From positions 124,001-188,000 of the forward strand of contig NZ_JACGWS010000012.1 of NCBI RefSeq assembly GCF_014397005.1: 64,000 bases of DNA, given 5' to 3'. Shown one piece after another: positions 1 through 7,608 of the stretch. Made by a program: the position numbers and the translations under genes. The notes under the pieces are model-generated. The model saw only the letters and a list, made by a program, of their open reading frames with translations. It was not told the DNA's origin and did not search any database. How positions within the stretch are numbered: position 1 is the first letter of the stretch; every line of letters begins with the position of its first letter. This DNA is from Kordia aestuariivivens (lineage in GTDB: Bacteria > Bacteroidota > Bacteroidia > Flavobacteriales > Flavobacteriaceae).

Positions 1-56
1 AAGCAATCGTTATCCAAAAATAATTCTACGATCAAACGTTAAACGAACCAACCGAA

Positions 57-911
57 ATGAAACATTATTACATACTTGTACTATTCTCAATATTTAGTGT
101 GGGATTATTGCATGCTCAAGACGATTTGCTAGACGAATTAGAAGATGAAGCTGTACCACAAACCTTTGAATCACCTGCATTCAAAGCGATGAAGATTGGA
201 AACTTACAATCGACAAAAGTGGCAGCAAAAGGCGATTTCTACCTTTATGTTTCACACAGATTTGGAACATTAGACGATGGATTGTCTACTTTTTTCGGAT
301 TTGACAATGCAAACACTAAAATACAATTGGTCTACGGACTTTTAGATGGTTGGCAATTTGGAATCAGCAGAGAATCGTTGCGACAAACGTACGCGCTTTC
401 TACGAAGATGAAATTGAAAAATCAATCTGATAGTTTTCCAGTAAACCTTGTCGGATATGCTACCGTGAATATCAACACGCAAGTGCGAAAAGACCGTTTT
501 CCATTCTTAACTTTTGACGATCGATTGAGTTATACAACGCAATTATTAGTTTCAAGAAGATTCAGTAATAGCTTTTCTCTTGAATTAGCACCTTCGTATG
601 TACGTCAAAACTTAACGCTAGAAGCTGCTCAGAAACACGATCAATTTGCCATGGGCGCAGGTGGACGTTTAAAAGTAAGCAAGCGTATGTCAATCAACAT
701 GGATTATGTATATAATTTTAGCAGAGCAGACAACTCTCAATTCAAAAATCCATTGACAATTGGTGTCGATATTGAAACTGGCGGACACGTATTTCAATTA
801 TTATTCTCCAATGCACAATCAACCAATGAACCTGGCTTTATCAGCAATGCTGAAGGCGATTGGGGCGATGGTGATATCTTTTTTGGATTCAATATTGTAC
901 GAGTATTCTAA
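57..911 (+). CDS. DUF5777-like outer-membrane beta-barrel protein
   Basis: The 284-residue product opens with a clear signal peptide ending at LLHAQ, followed by a short acidic stretch (DDLLDELEDEA). The rest is made of alternating amphipathic strands with aromatic ends, such as the FYLYVSHRFG segment near residue 62 and a C-terminal stretch ending in Phe, as expected for an outer-membrane barrel. The N-terminal pattern matches the DUF5777 beta-barrel family of Bacteroidetes as I remember it; the function of that family is not established. The gene stands alone and ends just before a strong bidirectional hairpin. The barrel assignment is inference from sequence pattern. Confidence 0.75.
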   Translation: MKHYYILVLFSIFSVGLLHAQDDLLDELEDEAVPQTFESPAFKAMKIGNLQSTKVAAKGDFYLYVSHRFGTLDDGLSTFFGFDNANTKIQLVYGLLDGWQFGISRESLRQTYALSTKMKLKNQSDSFPVNLVGYATVNINTQVRKDRFPFLTFDDRLSYTTQLLVSRRFSNSFSLELAPSYVRQNLTLEAAQKHDQFAMGAGGRLKVSKRMSINMDYVYNFSRADNSQFKNPLTIGVDIETGGHVFQLLFSNAQSTNEPGFISNAEGDWGDGDIFFGFNIVRVF

Positions 912-935
912 ATACAAGAAACACCTAAAAATACA

Positions 936-963
936 AAAGGCTTTCATGTATTTGAAAGCCTTT
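936..963. terminator. Bidirectional rho-independent terminator
   Basis: The stem AAAGGCTTTC pairs perfectly with GAAAGCCTTT around an 8-base loop. T-rich sequence follows on both strands, so it can end the barrel gene on the plus strand and the 92-residue precursor gene on the minus strand. Confidence 0.85.
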
Positions 964-990
964 CTTTTTAGTATACTATAAAGTGTGTTC

Positions 991-1269
991 TTAGTAGCAA
1001 TAAACTCCTGGAGGACATACTGAATGTGAATTACATAAAAGCGTTGCAGGTGGGCAACCATTTGTTGGGCATGCACCTGTTTGTGGTGGACAACCGTCAG
1101 TGTATACTGGGCAACCATTTGTTTCTCCTCCACAGCCAAAATCTGAAAAACATGGCTCAGCAGTTCCTGTCCAAGACTGGAATCCTCCTGTTACACTATT
1201 AGATTCTAATGAAGCTACTCTTGACTTTTTCAAGCCTAATTTCCCTAAAGTTACTTTCTTTTTTTTCAT
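991..1269 (-). CDS. Cys-rich RiPP precursor peptide (KK-leader, GG junction), 92 aa
   Basis: The start was placed at the internal ATG giving MKKKKVTLGKLGLKKSRVAS, because this is the leader form shared by the other precursors here; a longer upstream ORF exists but has no leader character. A GG junction follows at about residue 28. The core has nine Cys, many in CP or CPP pairs (NGCP, DGCPP, NGCPP, SVCPP). The leader matches Bacteroidetes class I lanthipeptide-type precursors as I know them. Many Pro residues next to Cys and few Ser/Thr before them make (methyl)lanthionine chemistry uncertain, so disulfide or other Cys chemistry is also possible. No modification enzyme lies nearby. Confidence 0.75.
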   Translation of the reverse strand: MKKKKVTLGKLGLKKSRVASLESNSVTGGFQSWTGTAEPCFSDFGCGGETNGCPVYTDGCPPQTGACPTNGCPPATLLCNSHSVCPPGVYCY

Positions 1270-1365
1270 GATATATAAGTTTTTGGTTAAGGCACAAAAG
1301 TAAAGAATATATAAGTAAACTATATATGGATAATCCGTAATAAAAGTAATGTTTGCAATAAAAAA

Positions 1366-1398
1366 ACTGCATCGTTTTCTATTGAAAATGATGCAGTT
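1366..1398 (-). terminator. Terminator of the 51-aa precursor gene
   Basis: Inverted repeat ACTGCATCgTTTTC / GAAAAtGATGCAGT. On the minus strand it is followed by a run of seven T. It is nearly identical to the hairpin at 1708-1741, so gene and terminator were duplicated as a unit. Confidence 0.85.
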
Positions 1399-1430
1399 AT
1401 AAGACATTCTATGTGTTTTGAGAACTATCG

Positions 1431-1586
1431 CTATTGCGTTTCACAATCATGTGACTCAGGACATGGATCTCCATTTCCGAGAGAAGTACAGTCACTAGGT
1501 GATCGAAATCCACCTTTTATAACTTCTTTTAATGATGAAATGCTTCTTTTGTTCAACTGTAATGTACTTAAATTTCTTTTTTTCAT
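1431..1586 (-). CDS. RiPP precursor peptide, 51 aa (paralogue 1)
   Basis: The product starts MKKRNLSTLQLNKRSISSLK and continues with EVIKGGFRS, giving a KK-leader and a GG junction at residues 25-26. The short core has three Cys (DCTS, DPCP, DCET) and ends in CETQ. It is too short for most gene callers. Leader, core framework (DC-S-GNG-C-CET) and both flanks closely resemble the gene at 1768-1935, so the two are recent tandem paralogues. The GG motif and KK-leader identify the precursor class; the modification type is unknown. Confidence 0.8.
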   Translation of the reverse strand: MKKRNLSTLQLNKRSISSLKEVIKGGFRSPSDCTSLGNGDPCPESHDCETQ

Positions 1587-1707
1587 GTGTGGTATTTTAT
1601 ATGGTTAATTAATAGTCTTAAAAATACAATTAATAAGTAAAATAAAACCTATAATTATTGAAGAAAATAACGTTTCTCCATAATAAAAGAAATGTTGTCA
1701 TAAACAA

Positions 1708-1741
1708 AACTGCATCATTTTCAATAGAAAATGATGCAGTT
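1708..1741 (-). terminator. Terminator of the 55-aa precursor gene
   Basis: A perfect inverted repeat AACTGCATCATTTTC / GAAAATGATGCAGTT with a 4-base loop, followed by TTTT on the minus strand. It duplicates the hairpin at 1366-1398. Confidence 0.85.
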
Positions 1742-1767
1742 AAAAAATAATGTGTGTAGTCTATGAA

Positions 1768-1935
1768 CTAGTGTTCTTGCGTTTCACAATTACAATAGGT
1801 TTCGTCACATTCTCCATTTCCGTAAGAAGAACAATCACTATCTAGTGGCGTACGAAGCCCACCTTTTACAATTTCTTTTAAAGATGAAATACTAATTTTG
1901 TTTAATTTTAAACTGTTTATACCTCTTTTTTTCAT
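1768..1935 (-). CDS. RiPP precursor peptide, 55 aa (paralogue 2)
   Basis: The product reads MKKRGINSLKLNKISISSLK, then EIVKGGLRTP, with the GG junction at residues 25-26. The core carries five Cys (DCSS, GECD, TYCNCET) against three in its neighbour at 1431-1586, so the core has diverged faster than the leader. The upstream DNA (an AATTAACCATATAAAAT-type stretch) is almost the same in both copies, which suggests one promoter type for both. It is missed by a 60-codon ORF cutoff. Confidence 0.8.
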   Translation of the reverse strand: MKKRGINSLKLNKISISSLKEIVKGGLRTPLDSDCSSYGNGECDETYCNCETQEH

Positions 1936-2081
1936 GTGTGGTAATTTTATATGGTTAATTAATAGTACTAAAAATACAATTAAAATGTGAGATAAGTCAA
2001 GAAGATATCGTTGAAAATTACTTTTTTAACGAAAGTGTTTTAGAACTCACACAGAAAATCTAAAACAATCAATAAAAATTG

Positions 2082-2089
2082 TAAATTTG
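2082..2089 (+). promoter_or_regulatory. Putative -7 box for prfA
   Basis: TAAATTTG fits the Bacteroidetes -7 element (TAnnTTTG). It lies 23 bases before the prfA ATG. A clear TTTG -33 partner at the usual spacing is not obvious. Confidence 0.5.
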
Positions 2090-2112
2090 CAAACCTGAAA
2101 AGAAGAAGTTCT

Positions 2113-3189
2113 ATGTTAGATAAATTACAGATAGTAAAACAACGTTTTGATGAGGTGAATGATTTAATTATTCAACCAGACATCATTTCAGACCAAAAAA
2201 GATACGTACAGCTCAATAAAGAATATAAAGATCTTAAAATACTCGTGGAAAAACGCGACGTATACAAAGAGCTCTTGGACAATATTGCGGAGGCAGAAGA
2301 AATCATTGCAGATGGAAGTGATGCAGAAATGACCGAAATGGCAAAGATGCAATTAGAAGAAGCAAAAGATGAATTGCCAAAGCTTGAAGATGAAATTAAA
2401 CTCTTATTGATTCCAAAAGATCCAGAAGATAGTAAAAACATTGTCATGGAAGTACGTGCAGGAACCGGAGGAGATGAAGCAAGTATTTTTGCAGGTGATT
2501 TACACCGTATGTACACAAAATACTGTGAAGGTCGCGGTTGGAATGTAAGTATCGTAGATTATAGCGAAGGAACTTCGGGAGGATTCAAAGAAATTATTTT
2601 TGAAGTTTCAGGTGATGATGTTTATGGAACCATGAAGTTTGAAGCTGGAGTGCATCGTGTACAACGTGTACCACAAACAGAAACACAAGGACGTGTACAT
2701 ACAAGTGCAGCAACAGTAATGGTATTGCCAGAAGCAGAAGAGTTTGATGTAGAATTAGATATGAAAGATGTTCGTATAGAAAGAACAACATCTACTGGTC
2801 CTGGAGGACAATCGGTAAACACAACCTATTCTGCAATTCGTTTACATCATGCACCATCAGGATTAGTGGTAAGCTGTCAAGATCAAAAATCGTCACATAA
2901 AAATTTAGAAAAAGCATTAAAAGTATTGCGTTCTAGATTATACGATAAAGAATTAGAGAAAAAACTAGCAGCAGATTCTGTTCGCCGTAAAAGTATGGTG
3001 TCTTCTGGAGATAGAAGTGCTAAGATTAGAACCTATAACTATTCGCAAGGACGTGTTACAGATCACAGAATTGGATTAACACTATACGATTTATCAAACA
3101 TCATGAATGGAGATATTCAAAAAATACTCGACGAATTAATGCTAGTTGAAAACACTGAAAAGCTGAAAGAAGCTAGCGAAATAATGTAA
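2113..3189 (+). CDS. prfA: Peptide chain release factor 1
   Basis: This 358-residue protein recognises UAA and UAG in the ribosomal A site and triggers peptidyl-tRNA hydrolysis. The universal GGQ motif is at residues 231-233 within [14 protein letters not shown]. The tripeptide that confers UAA/UAG specificity in RF1 (PxT) is PQT at 187-189 in [15 protein letters not shown], which separates it from RF2 (SPF). Length and the N-terminal helical region are normal for the family. The ATG is preceded by a purine-rich AGAAGAAG stretch. Its stop codon is followed one base later by a heptanucleotide repeat array. Confidence 0.98.
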   Translation: MLDKLQIVKQRFDEVNDLIIQPDIISDQKRYVQLNKEYKDLKILVEKRDVYKELLDNIAEAEEIIADGSDAEMTEMAKMQLEEAKDELPKLEDEIKLLLIPKDPEDSKNIVMEVRAGTGGDEASIFAGDLHRMYTKYCEGRGWNVSIVDYSEGTSGGFKEIIFEVSGDDVYGTMKFEAGVHRVQRVPQTETQGRVHTSAATVMVLPEAEEFDVELDMKDVRIERTTSTGPGGQSVNTTYSAIRLHHAPSGLVVSCQDQKSSHKNLEKALKVLRSRLYDKELEKKLAADSVRRKSMVSSGDRSAKIRTYNYSQGRVTDHRIGLTLYDLSNIMNGDIQKILDELMLVENTEKLKEASEIM

Positions 3190-3190
3190 T

Positions 3191-3231
3191 TTAGGTCTTA
3201 GGTCTTAGGTCTTAGGTCTTAGGTCTTAGGT
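3191..3231 (+). repeat. Heptanucleotide tandem array (TTAGGTC), about 5.9 copies
   Basis: Five perfect TTAGGTC units plus a partial sixth begin one base after the prfA stop codon and end 20 bases before the four-helix-bundle gene. A degenerate array of the reverse-complement type lies at the other end of that gene (3596-3638). Confidence 0.95.
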
Positions 3232-3250
3232 TTGATATAATTATAAATAA

Positions 3251-3619
3251 ATGCGAGATTTTAGAAAACTTGATGTTTGGAAAAGCGCAATTGACCTTGT
3301 GGCTGATGTCTATGAAATATTAGAGCAACTTCCAGATGTAGAAAAATTTGGGTTACGTTCTCAAATTTCAAGAGCAGTCGTGTCAATTCCTTCAAATATA
3401 GCCGAAGGTTCTGCAAAAGATTCTCAAAAGGATTTCGCTCGATTTTTAAAAATAGGTTTGGGATCGGCTTTTGAAATAGAAACACAGTTTGTTATTTGCA
3501 TGCGACTTTCTTATATTTCTGATGAAGATGGTACGCTTATTATTGAAAAGATACAGACACTTCAAAAAAGGATCAATTCATTGGTTAAGTACGTTAAGAC
3601 CCAATACCCAAAAACCTAA
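3251..3619 (+). CDS. Four-helix-bundle protein (S23/IVP family, TIGR02436-like)
   Basis: The 122-residue product begins MRDFRKLDVWKSAIDLVADV and contains the family core SQISRAVVSIPSNIAEG at residues 38-54. It is mostly helical, as in proteins encoded by intervening sequences of 23S rRNA and their free-standing relatives. The molecular role of free-standing copies is unknown; some relatives act as accessory proteins of diversity-generating retroelements, but no reverse transcriptase is nearby. The last seven codons (KTQYPKT) are themselves encoded by the downstream heptamer-like repeat. The gene sits in its own repeat-bounded slot between prfA and pyrF, which suggests insertion. Confidence 0.9.
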   Translation: MRDFRKLDVWKSAIDLVADVYEILEQLPDVEKFGLRSQISRAVVSIPSNIAEGSAKDSQKDFARFLKIGLGSAFEIETQFVICMRLSYISDEDGTLIIEKIQTLQKRINSLVKYVKTQYPKT

Positions 3620-3638
3620 AACCCAATACCTAAAAACC
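3596..3638 (-). repeat. Degenerate heptamer array over the 3' end of the S23-type gene
   Basis: Six successive 7-base units can be read: AAGACCC, AATACCC, AAAAACC, TAAAACC, CAATACC, TAAAAAC. Their reverse complements resemble TTAGGTC and TTGGGTA forms, so the array is roughly inverted relative to 3191-3231. It includes the stop codon of the S23-type gene. Confidence 0.75.
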
Positions 3639-3643
3639 AACTA

Positions 3644-4459
3644 ATGACCACCACACAACTAATCGCCGAAATTCATAGAAAAAAATCCTTTCTCTGTATT
3701 GGACTTGATGTTGATTTGCAAAAAATCCCGAAGCATTTACTAGAAACGGACGATCCAATATTTGAGTTCAACAAAGCAATTATTGACACTACACATCATT
3801 TGGCAGTTGCGTACAAACCAAATACTGCATTTTACGAAGCGTACGGAATCAAAGGTTGGCGAGCGTTGGAAAAAACGATTCAGTACCTCAATACCAATCA
3901 TCCTGAAATCTTTACCATTGCAGATGCCAAACGTGGCGATATCGGAAATACATCAAGCATGTATGCAAAAGCTTTCTTTGAAGACTTAGCATTCGATTCG
4001 GTCACTGTGGCTCCATACATGGGAAAAGATTCCGTAGAACCTTTCTTAGCATTTGAAGGAAAACATACAATTTTGTTAGCCTTAACATCAAATGAAGGTG
4101 CGTATGACTTTCAAACGAAATTAATAGACAATAAAGAAGTTTACAAACATGTGTTAGAAACTTCTAAAGGTTGGAAAAACAGTGAAAATTTAATGTATGT
4201 TGTAGGCGCGACCAAAGCTTCTTTCTTAGGAGAAATTAGAAAAATTATTCCGGAAAGTTTTTTATTAGTTCCTGGTGTTGGCGCTCAAGGCGGAAACTTG
4301 CAAGACGTTTGCAACTACGGAATGACCAAAGATGTTGGACTTTTAATCAATTCGTCTAGAGGAATTATTTATGCTTCAAATCAAGAAAATTTTGCTTCGG
4401 CTGCAGCCGAAAAAGCGGCAGAGTTACAAACACAAATGGCAGAAATTTTAGCACAATAA
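3644..4459 (+). CDS. pyrF: Orotidine 5'-phosphate decarboxylase
   Basis: This enzyme converts OMP to UMP in the last step of de novo pyrimidine synthesis. The catalytic DxKxxD motif is seen as DAKRGD at residues 94-99. The start [14 protein letters not shown] and the overall 271 residues fit the longer class of OMP decarboxylases found in many bacteria. The phosphate-binding end shows [11 protein letters not shown] and later [10 protein letters not shown]. It is the first of two genes on this strand; the next begins 17 bases after its stop. Confidence 0.95.
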   Translation: MTTTQLIAEIHRKKSFLCIGLDVDLQKIPKHLLETDDPIFEFNKAIIDTTHHLAVAYKPNTAFYEAYGIKGWRALEKTIQYLNTNHPEIFTIADAKRGDIGNTSSMYAKAFFEDLAFDSVTVAPYMGKDSVEPFLAFEGKHTILLALTSNEGAYDFQTKLIDNKEVYKHVLETSKGWKNSENLMYVVGATKASFLGEIRKIIPESFLLVPGVGAQGGNLQDVCNYGMTKDVGLLINSSRGIIYASNQENFASAAAEKAAELQTQMAEILAQ

Positions 4460-4476
4460 ATCGTTTTCTATTCAAT

Positions 4477-5268
4477 ATGGAATTTACAGATCAGATGCAG
4501 CGAACGTTTACGTTGGAAACTACGCCAAAACGAATTGTTTCCTTAGTGCCTTCACAAACTGAATTGCTATACGATTTGGGTTTAGAAGACAGTATTGTTG
4601 GTATTACAAAATTCTGTGTACATCCATATCATTTAAAAAGCACGAAGACCATTGTTGGCGGAACAAAAAACATCAAGCTGGCTAAAATTATCGCGTTGCA
4701 GCCAGATATTATTCTGTGTAACAAAGAAGAAAACACCAAAGAAATTGTTGAGGAACTAGAAAAATTATATCCAGTACATGTTTCTGATATACAAAATATT
4801 GACGAATCGCTGGAAATGATCACGCAGTACGGAACAATTTTTAAGTGCAATACAGAAGCTTCTAAAATCAACGATAAAATTCGATTTCACTTAAAAGATT
4901 TTCAAGAGTTTGTTAAAGATATTCCTGTGCAAAAAGTTGCGTATTTTATCTGGCGAAAGCCATGGATGGCAGCAGGAAAAGATACATTTATCAATTACTT
5001 ATTGAAGCTTTGTAAATTTGAAAACATATACGAATCACACGGAAGGTATCCAGAAGTTGAGATCAAAAAGATTCGTTTGCAAGGCGATCCAGCAATTGTA
5101 ATGTTATCTTCAGAACCATATCCGTTTAAGTCAGCACATGCTTTTGAACTCGGACGACATACGCATCATGCGAAAACTGTTTTTGTAGATGGTGAATATT
5201 TTAGTTGGTATGGCTCGCGACTTTCTAAAGCTTTTGCTTATTTCAAGCAACTTCACAAAAGTCTCTAA
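4477..5268 (+). CDS. BtuF-like helical-backbone metal/cobalamin-binding protein
   Basis: The 263 residues match the periplasmic-binding fold of PF01497: RIVSLVPSQTELLYDLG near the start, then IVGITKFCVHP, IVGGTKN and LQPDIILCN. Relatives bind cobalamin, haem or iron-siderophore for ABC importers. No signal peptide or lipobox is present, so as read it would stay in the cytoplasm. No permease or ATPase is adjacent. It is probably co-transcribed with pyrF and followed by a good terminator. Substrate is unassigned; cobalamin is a guess that would fit the B12-dependent mutase at 15.1 kb. Confidence 0.8.
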   Translation: MEFTDQMQRTFTLETTPKRIVSLVPSQTELLYDLGLEDSIVGITKFCVHPYHLKSTKTIVGGTKNIKLAKIIALQPDIILCNKEENTKEIVEELEKLYPVHVSDIQNIDESLEMITQYGTIFKCNTEASKINDKIRFHLKDFQEFVKDIPVQKVAYFIWRKPWMAAGKDTFINYLLKLCKFENIYESHGRYPEVEIKKIRLQGDPAIVMLSSEPYPFKSAHAFELGRHTHHAKTVFVDGEYFSWYGSRLSKAFAYFKQLHKSL

Positions 5269-5275
5269 ACAAGAA

Positions 5276-5299
5276 AAATCGGGCAATGAGACCCGATTT
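5276..5299 (+). terminator. Terminator after the pyrF unit
   Basis: AAATCGGG pairs with CCCGATTT around an 8-base loop, followed by AATTTCTTT. It starts 8 bases after the stop codon. Confidence 0.8.
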
Positions 5300-5427
5300 A
5301 ATTTCTTTAACTAACCCAAAAATGTTGTATGGAGTATTACAACACTGCAAATATATGTCGAAAACTAGATTTTGTATGTTAAGAGAATATTAGAAATATA
5401 TTAAAGAATTGCTAAAATTTAATGTAA

Positions 5428-5943
5428 CTATCCTTTGAGAACTTTTTTAGCTTTTGCATCTAAAGTTCTTCCTGGAGAATCTTTTAATGCAAATTCCATG
5501 TATGCTTTAAAAACGGCATACAATTGAGCATCTTTCCCTGTACCACTTTTACTAGAACCTGATCCATGTCCTAACATTGGAGGTTGCAATCCTAATTTTT
5601 CAGCAGCTTGAACTAGCGTAGTTTGTGTCTTATCACAATATGTCCAACAATGATCTTTCATAGCTTTATCATCGTCCCAGCCACCTGGAACAGGCTTATA
5701 CATTTTTGGTTTGCTAGGTTTCTTAGCTTTTTTTCCCCCTTTTTTTCCGAGTTGTGTTACTTTTTGTTCAAGGAGTTGTAGTGATTTTAGCTGTAAAGTT
5801 TTAGTTGGTCTTTTATCAACGAATTGAAATGGTGTATTTGTAGTCGCTTTTTTCGCAATTGAATTTGCAACCGACTGCTGTTTATTTTTTGACTCTTTCT
5901 TCAATTGATAATCCATTACACTGCCTTTTAAAATTAATTTCAT
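5428..5943 (-). CDS. Hypothetical protein with an eCIS-style N-terminal tag
   Basis: I do not recognise a catalytic domain in this 171-residue protein. It has no signal peptide. Residues about 34-46 read NTPFQFVDKRPTK, close to the PFQFVDNRPEA-type string I recall at the start of many Bacteroidetes proteins linked to DUF4157 and contractile-injection or toxin loci. A very basic stretch (KKGGKKAKKPSKPK, about 67-80) follows, then a compact region with GGWDDD, DHCWTYC and a small G/S-rich linker GHGSGSSKSGTG. It could be a small cargo or effector; that is inference. No injection-system genes are in the window. Confidence 0.6.
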   Translation of the reverse strand: MKLILKGSVMDYQLKKESKNKQQSVANSIAKKATTNTPFQFVDKRPTKTLQLKSLQLLEQKVTQLGKKGGKKAKKPSKPKMYKPVPGGWDDDKAMKDHCWTYCDKTQTTLVQAAEKLGLQPPMLGHGSGSSKSGTGKDAQLYAVFKAYMEFALKDSPGRTLDAKAKKVLKG

Positions 5944-6020
5944 AGAAATGTAAAGAATAATTCATCAAAAAGTTAGAAAATAAAGGATAAAGTTAGTCGC
6001 TGTCTACGATTTGTATATGG

Positions 6021-6140
6021 ATGCGTTTTTCTGGAGGTAATGGCCCTAACCAAATAACTGATGATTGCGTACCAACAACTTCTTGCCCAAGCCGCAAAGC
6101 AGCATCTTGTGACACTTCATGTTACCCATGTTGGGGTTAA
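6021..6140 (+). pseudogene. Decayed RiPP precursor: core without leader
   Basis: An in-frame stretch reads MRFSGGNGPNQITDD, then CVPTTSC, and ends SCYPCWG before TAA. It matches the core of the intact precursor at 6981-7190 (YQITDDCVPSTSC ... SCYPCWD). The KK-leader is gone: an in-frame TAG lies 12 codons before this ATG and no leader-like residues precede GG. The 3' flank and terminator are the same in both copies. It could still be translated as 39 residues, but it lacks the recognition leader. Confidence 0.7.
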
Positions 6141-6145
6141 ATGTT

Positions 6146-6163
6146 AGCGAACTTCGGTTCGCT
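6146..6163 (+). terminator. UUCG-tetraloop terminator of the decayed precursor
   Basis: AGCGAAC-TTCG-GTTCGCT followed by TTTT. An identical hairpin follows the intact precursor at 7196-7213. Confidence 0.85.
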
Positions 6164-6236
6164 TTTTAACAATTGATTAACGATGTGTTCCTGCTTTTCA
6201 CGCTATATTGTAATTAACTAACTAATTTATTTAACG

Positions 6237-6740
6237 ATGAAAAAATTACTTTTTGTATTAGCCGTTTTCATTTCAATGACTGTAAATGCACAACAAGATA
6301 CTTGTGCATGTTGTACTGAAAATCATCAAGCATTTGATTTTTGGGTTGGCACTTGGAATGTGACCAACACAGATGGAACACCCGCCGGAAAAAATATAAT
6401 TACAAAAATTGAAGATGAATGTGTCCTTCGTGAGAATTGGACAAGTGCTAAGGGAGGTTATACAGGAACAAGTTATAATTTTTACAATGCACAAAAAAAG
6501 CAATGGGAACAAATTTGGATTGACAATAAAGGTGGAAGTTTACACTTAAAAGGCAATAGAGTAGGGAATGAGATGATTTTACAAAGTGATGAGGTTACTT
6601 CTCCAAAAGGGCAAAAATATGTAAACAGAGTCACTTGGACATTGAACGAAAATGGTTCGGTACGTCAACATTGGGAAACTTCTGGTGATCAAAAAACATG
6701 GGCGACAGTTTTTGATGGTTTATATGTGAAAGAAAAATAG
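6237..6740 (+). CDS. Secreted DUF1579-like hypothetical protein
   Basis: The 167 residues start with a signal peptide (MKKLLFVLAVFISMTVNAQ). The mature part opens with a CACC cluster, then FDFWVGTWNVTN, a pattern I associate with secreted proteins of a lipocalin-like or DUF1579-like fold. Later segments such as GTSYNFYNAQKKQWEQIWID and VTWTLNENGSVRQHWETS look like successive strands of a small barrel. No catalytic residue can be named. The gene lies between the decayed and intact copies of a duplicated precursor, so it was present when that duplication formed or was carried with it. Confidence 0.7.
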   Translation: MKKLLFVLAVFISMTVNAQQDTCACCTENHQAFDFWVGTWNVTNTDGTPAGKNIITKIEDECVLRENWTSAKGGYTGTSYNFYNAQKKQWEQIWIDNKGGSLHLKGNRVGNEMILQSDEVTSPKGQKYVNRVTWTLNENGSVRQHWETSGDQKTWATVFDGLYVKEK

Positions 6741-6980
6741 GTGTCAAACATCGCAACTTTTCATTCTTCTCAAAACGCTTTTAGATGATTTTGTAAAACT
6801 TGATCTAACAAGAGCATTTTACTTAGTGTTACCATATTCTTCTTCATAAGTTTTAGATAAATCTTACATACTATAGTTTTCTTAATTACCTATAATTCAC
6901 TGAATTGTCAGATAGTTGATTAGTGTTTGCTTACTTCTTGAGCTACATTTGTTTCATCATTAATTCTAAAATATATCAAA
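6741..6980. other. Intergenic region before the 69-aa precursor
   Basis: AT-rich, no ORF with coding character and no strong hairpin. It presumably carries the promoter of the precursor at 6981; no box could be fixed with confidence. Confidence 0.5.
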
Positions 6981-7190
6981 ATGAAAAAAAAGAATCTTAA
7001 GTCGTTATTACTAAATAAAAAAGCGATCTCTTCGCTGAATGGAAAAAATATACGTGGTGGAGACATAAATATTTCAAAACTTATAGGTTGTGTTACAGGT
7101 CCTTGTCCTCCTTATCAAATAACCGATGATTGTGTGCCATCAACTTCTTGTCCACCACATACTGAGTCATGTTACCCATGTTGGGATTAA
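6981..7190 (+). CDS. RiPP precursor peptide, 69 aa
   Basis: The leader MKKKNLKSLLLNKKAISSLN is followed by GKNIRGG, with the junction at residues 26-27. The core has six Cys and ends TESCYPCWD. CPP occurs twice (GPCPP and SCPP), as in the precursor at 991-1269. The 3' half is the template of the decayed copy at 6021-6140. The gene is monocistronic, with a UUCG terminator 5 bases after its stop codon. Confidence 0.8.
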   Translation: MKKKNLKSLLLNKKAISSLNGKNIRGGDINISKLIGCVTGPCPPYQITDDCVPSTSCPPHTESCYPCWD

Positions 7191-7195
7191 ATGTT

Positions 7196-7213
7196 AGCGA
7201 ACTTCGGTTCGCT
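7196..7213 (+). terminator. UUCG-tetraloop terminator of the 69-aa precursor
   Basis: AGCGAAC-TTCG-GTTCGCT followed by seven T; identical stem and loop to 6146-6163. Confidence 0.9.
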
Positions 7214-7260
7214 TTTTTTATAACTAGATTTTCGAAAGAAAAATAAAATTACAGACAAAA

Positions 7261-7293
7261 GAAATCGCCCAGAAAATTTTTCCAGGCGATTTC
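7261..7293 (-). terminator. Terminator of the two-precursor unit
   Basis: GAAATCGCC pairs with GGCGATTTC; on the minus strand the stem is followed by TTTTGT. It lies downstream of the precursor pair at 7350-7827. Confidence 0.75.
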
Positions 7294-7349
7294 AAACATG
7301 ATATATAACTACTAAATTATATATTCCCTTTTAATAAGTTGCAGACTGT

Positions 7350-7598
7350 TTAGCAAGGAAAGAGGCAAGATAAAATTGCTCTAGTTGCTGTTGGATTACA
7401 ACCATCGGTACAGTTATTACTTCCACAATCGTTTGTGTTGCAATTTTCGGTAATATCGCATCCATCAACAACTCCTGTAAGGATACATTGCGGATTTGTA
7501 GATTCACGACCAGCGCCTTTAGCGTTTAGTGTGTTCAACTCTGCAATTCTTGATTTTGTCAAGCTTAACTTGTTCAATCCTAATTTTTGCTTTTTCAT
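7350..7598 (-). CDS. RiPP precursor peptide, 82 aa (second of a pair)
   Basis: The leader MKKQKLGLNKLSLTKSRIAE is followed by LNTLNAKGAGRES; the usual GG is GAG here. The core contains eight Cys with many Asn, Asp and Thr (ENCNTNDC, NNCTDGCNP) and ends CLFPC. It starts 10 bases after the precursor at 7609-7827, so the two are probably one transcript. Modification type unknown. Confidence 0.78.
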   Translation of the reverse strand: MKKQKLGLNKLSLTKSRIAELNTLNAKGAGRESTNPQCILTGVVDGCDITENCNTNDCGSNNCTDGCNPTATRAILSCLFPC

Positions 7599-7608
7599 GA
7601 TTTATTTT

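Noticed and set aside
1411-1608. Plus-strand ORF across the 51-aa precursor
   Set aside because: The minus-strand frame has the KK-leader, GG junction and terminator; the plus frame is a shadow.
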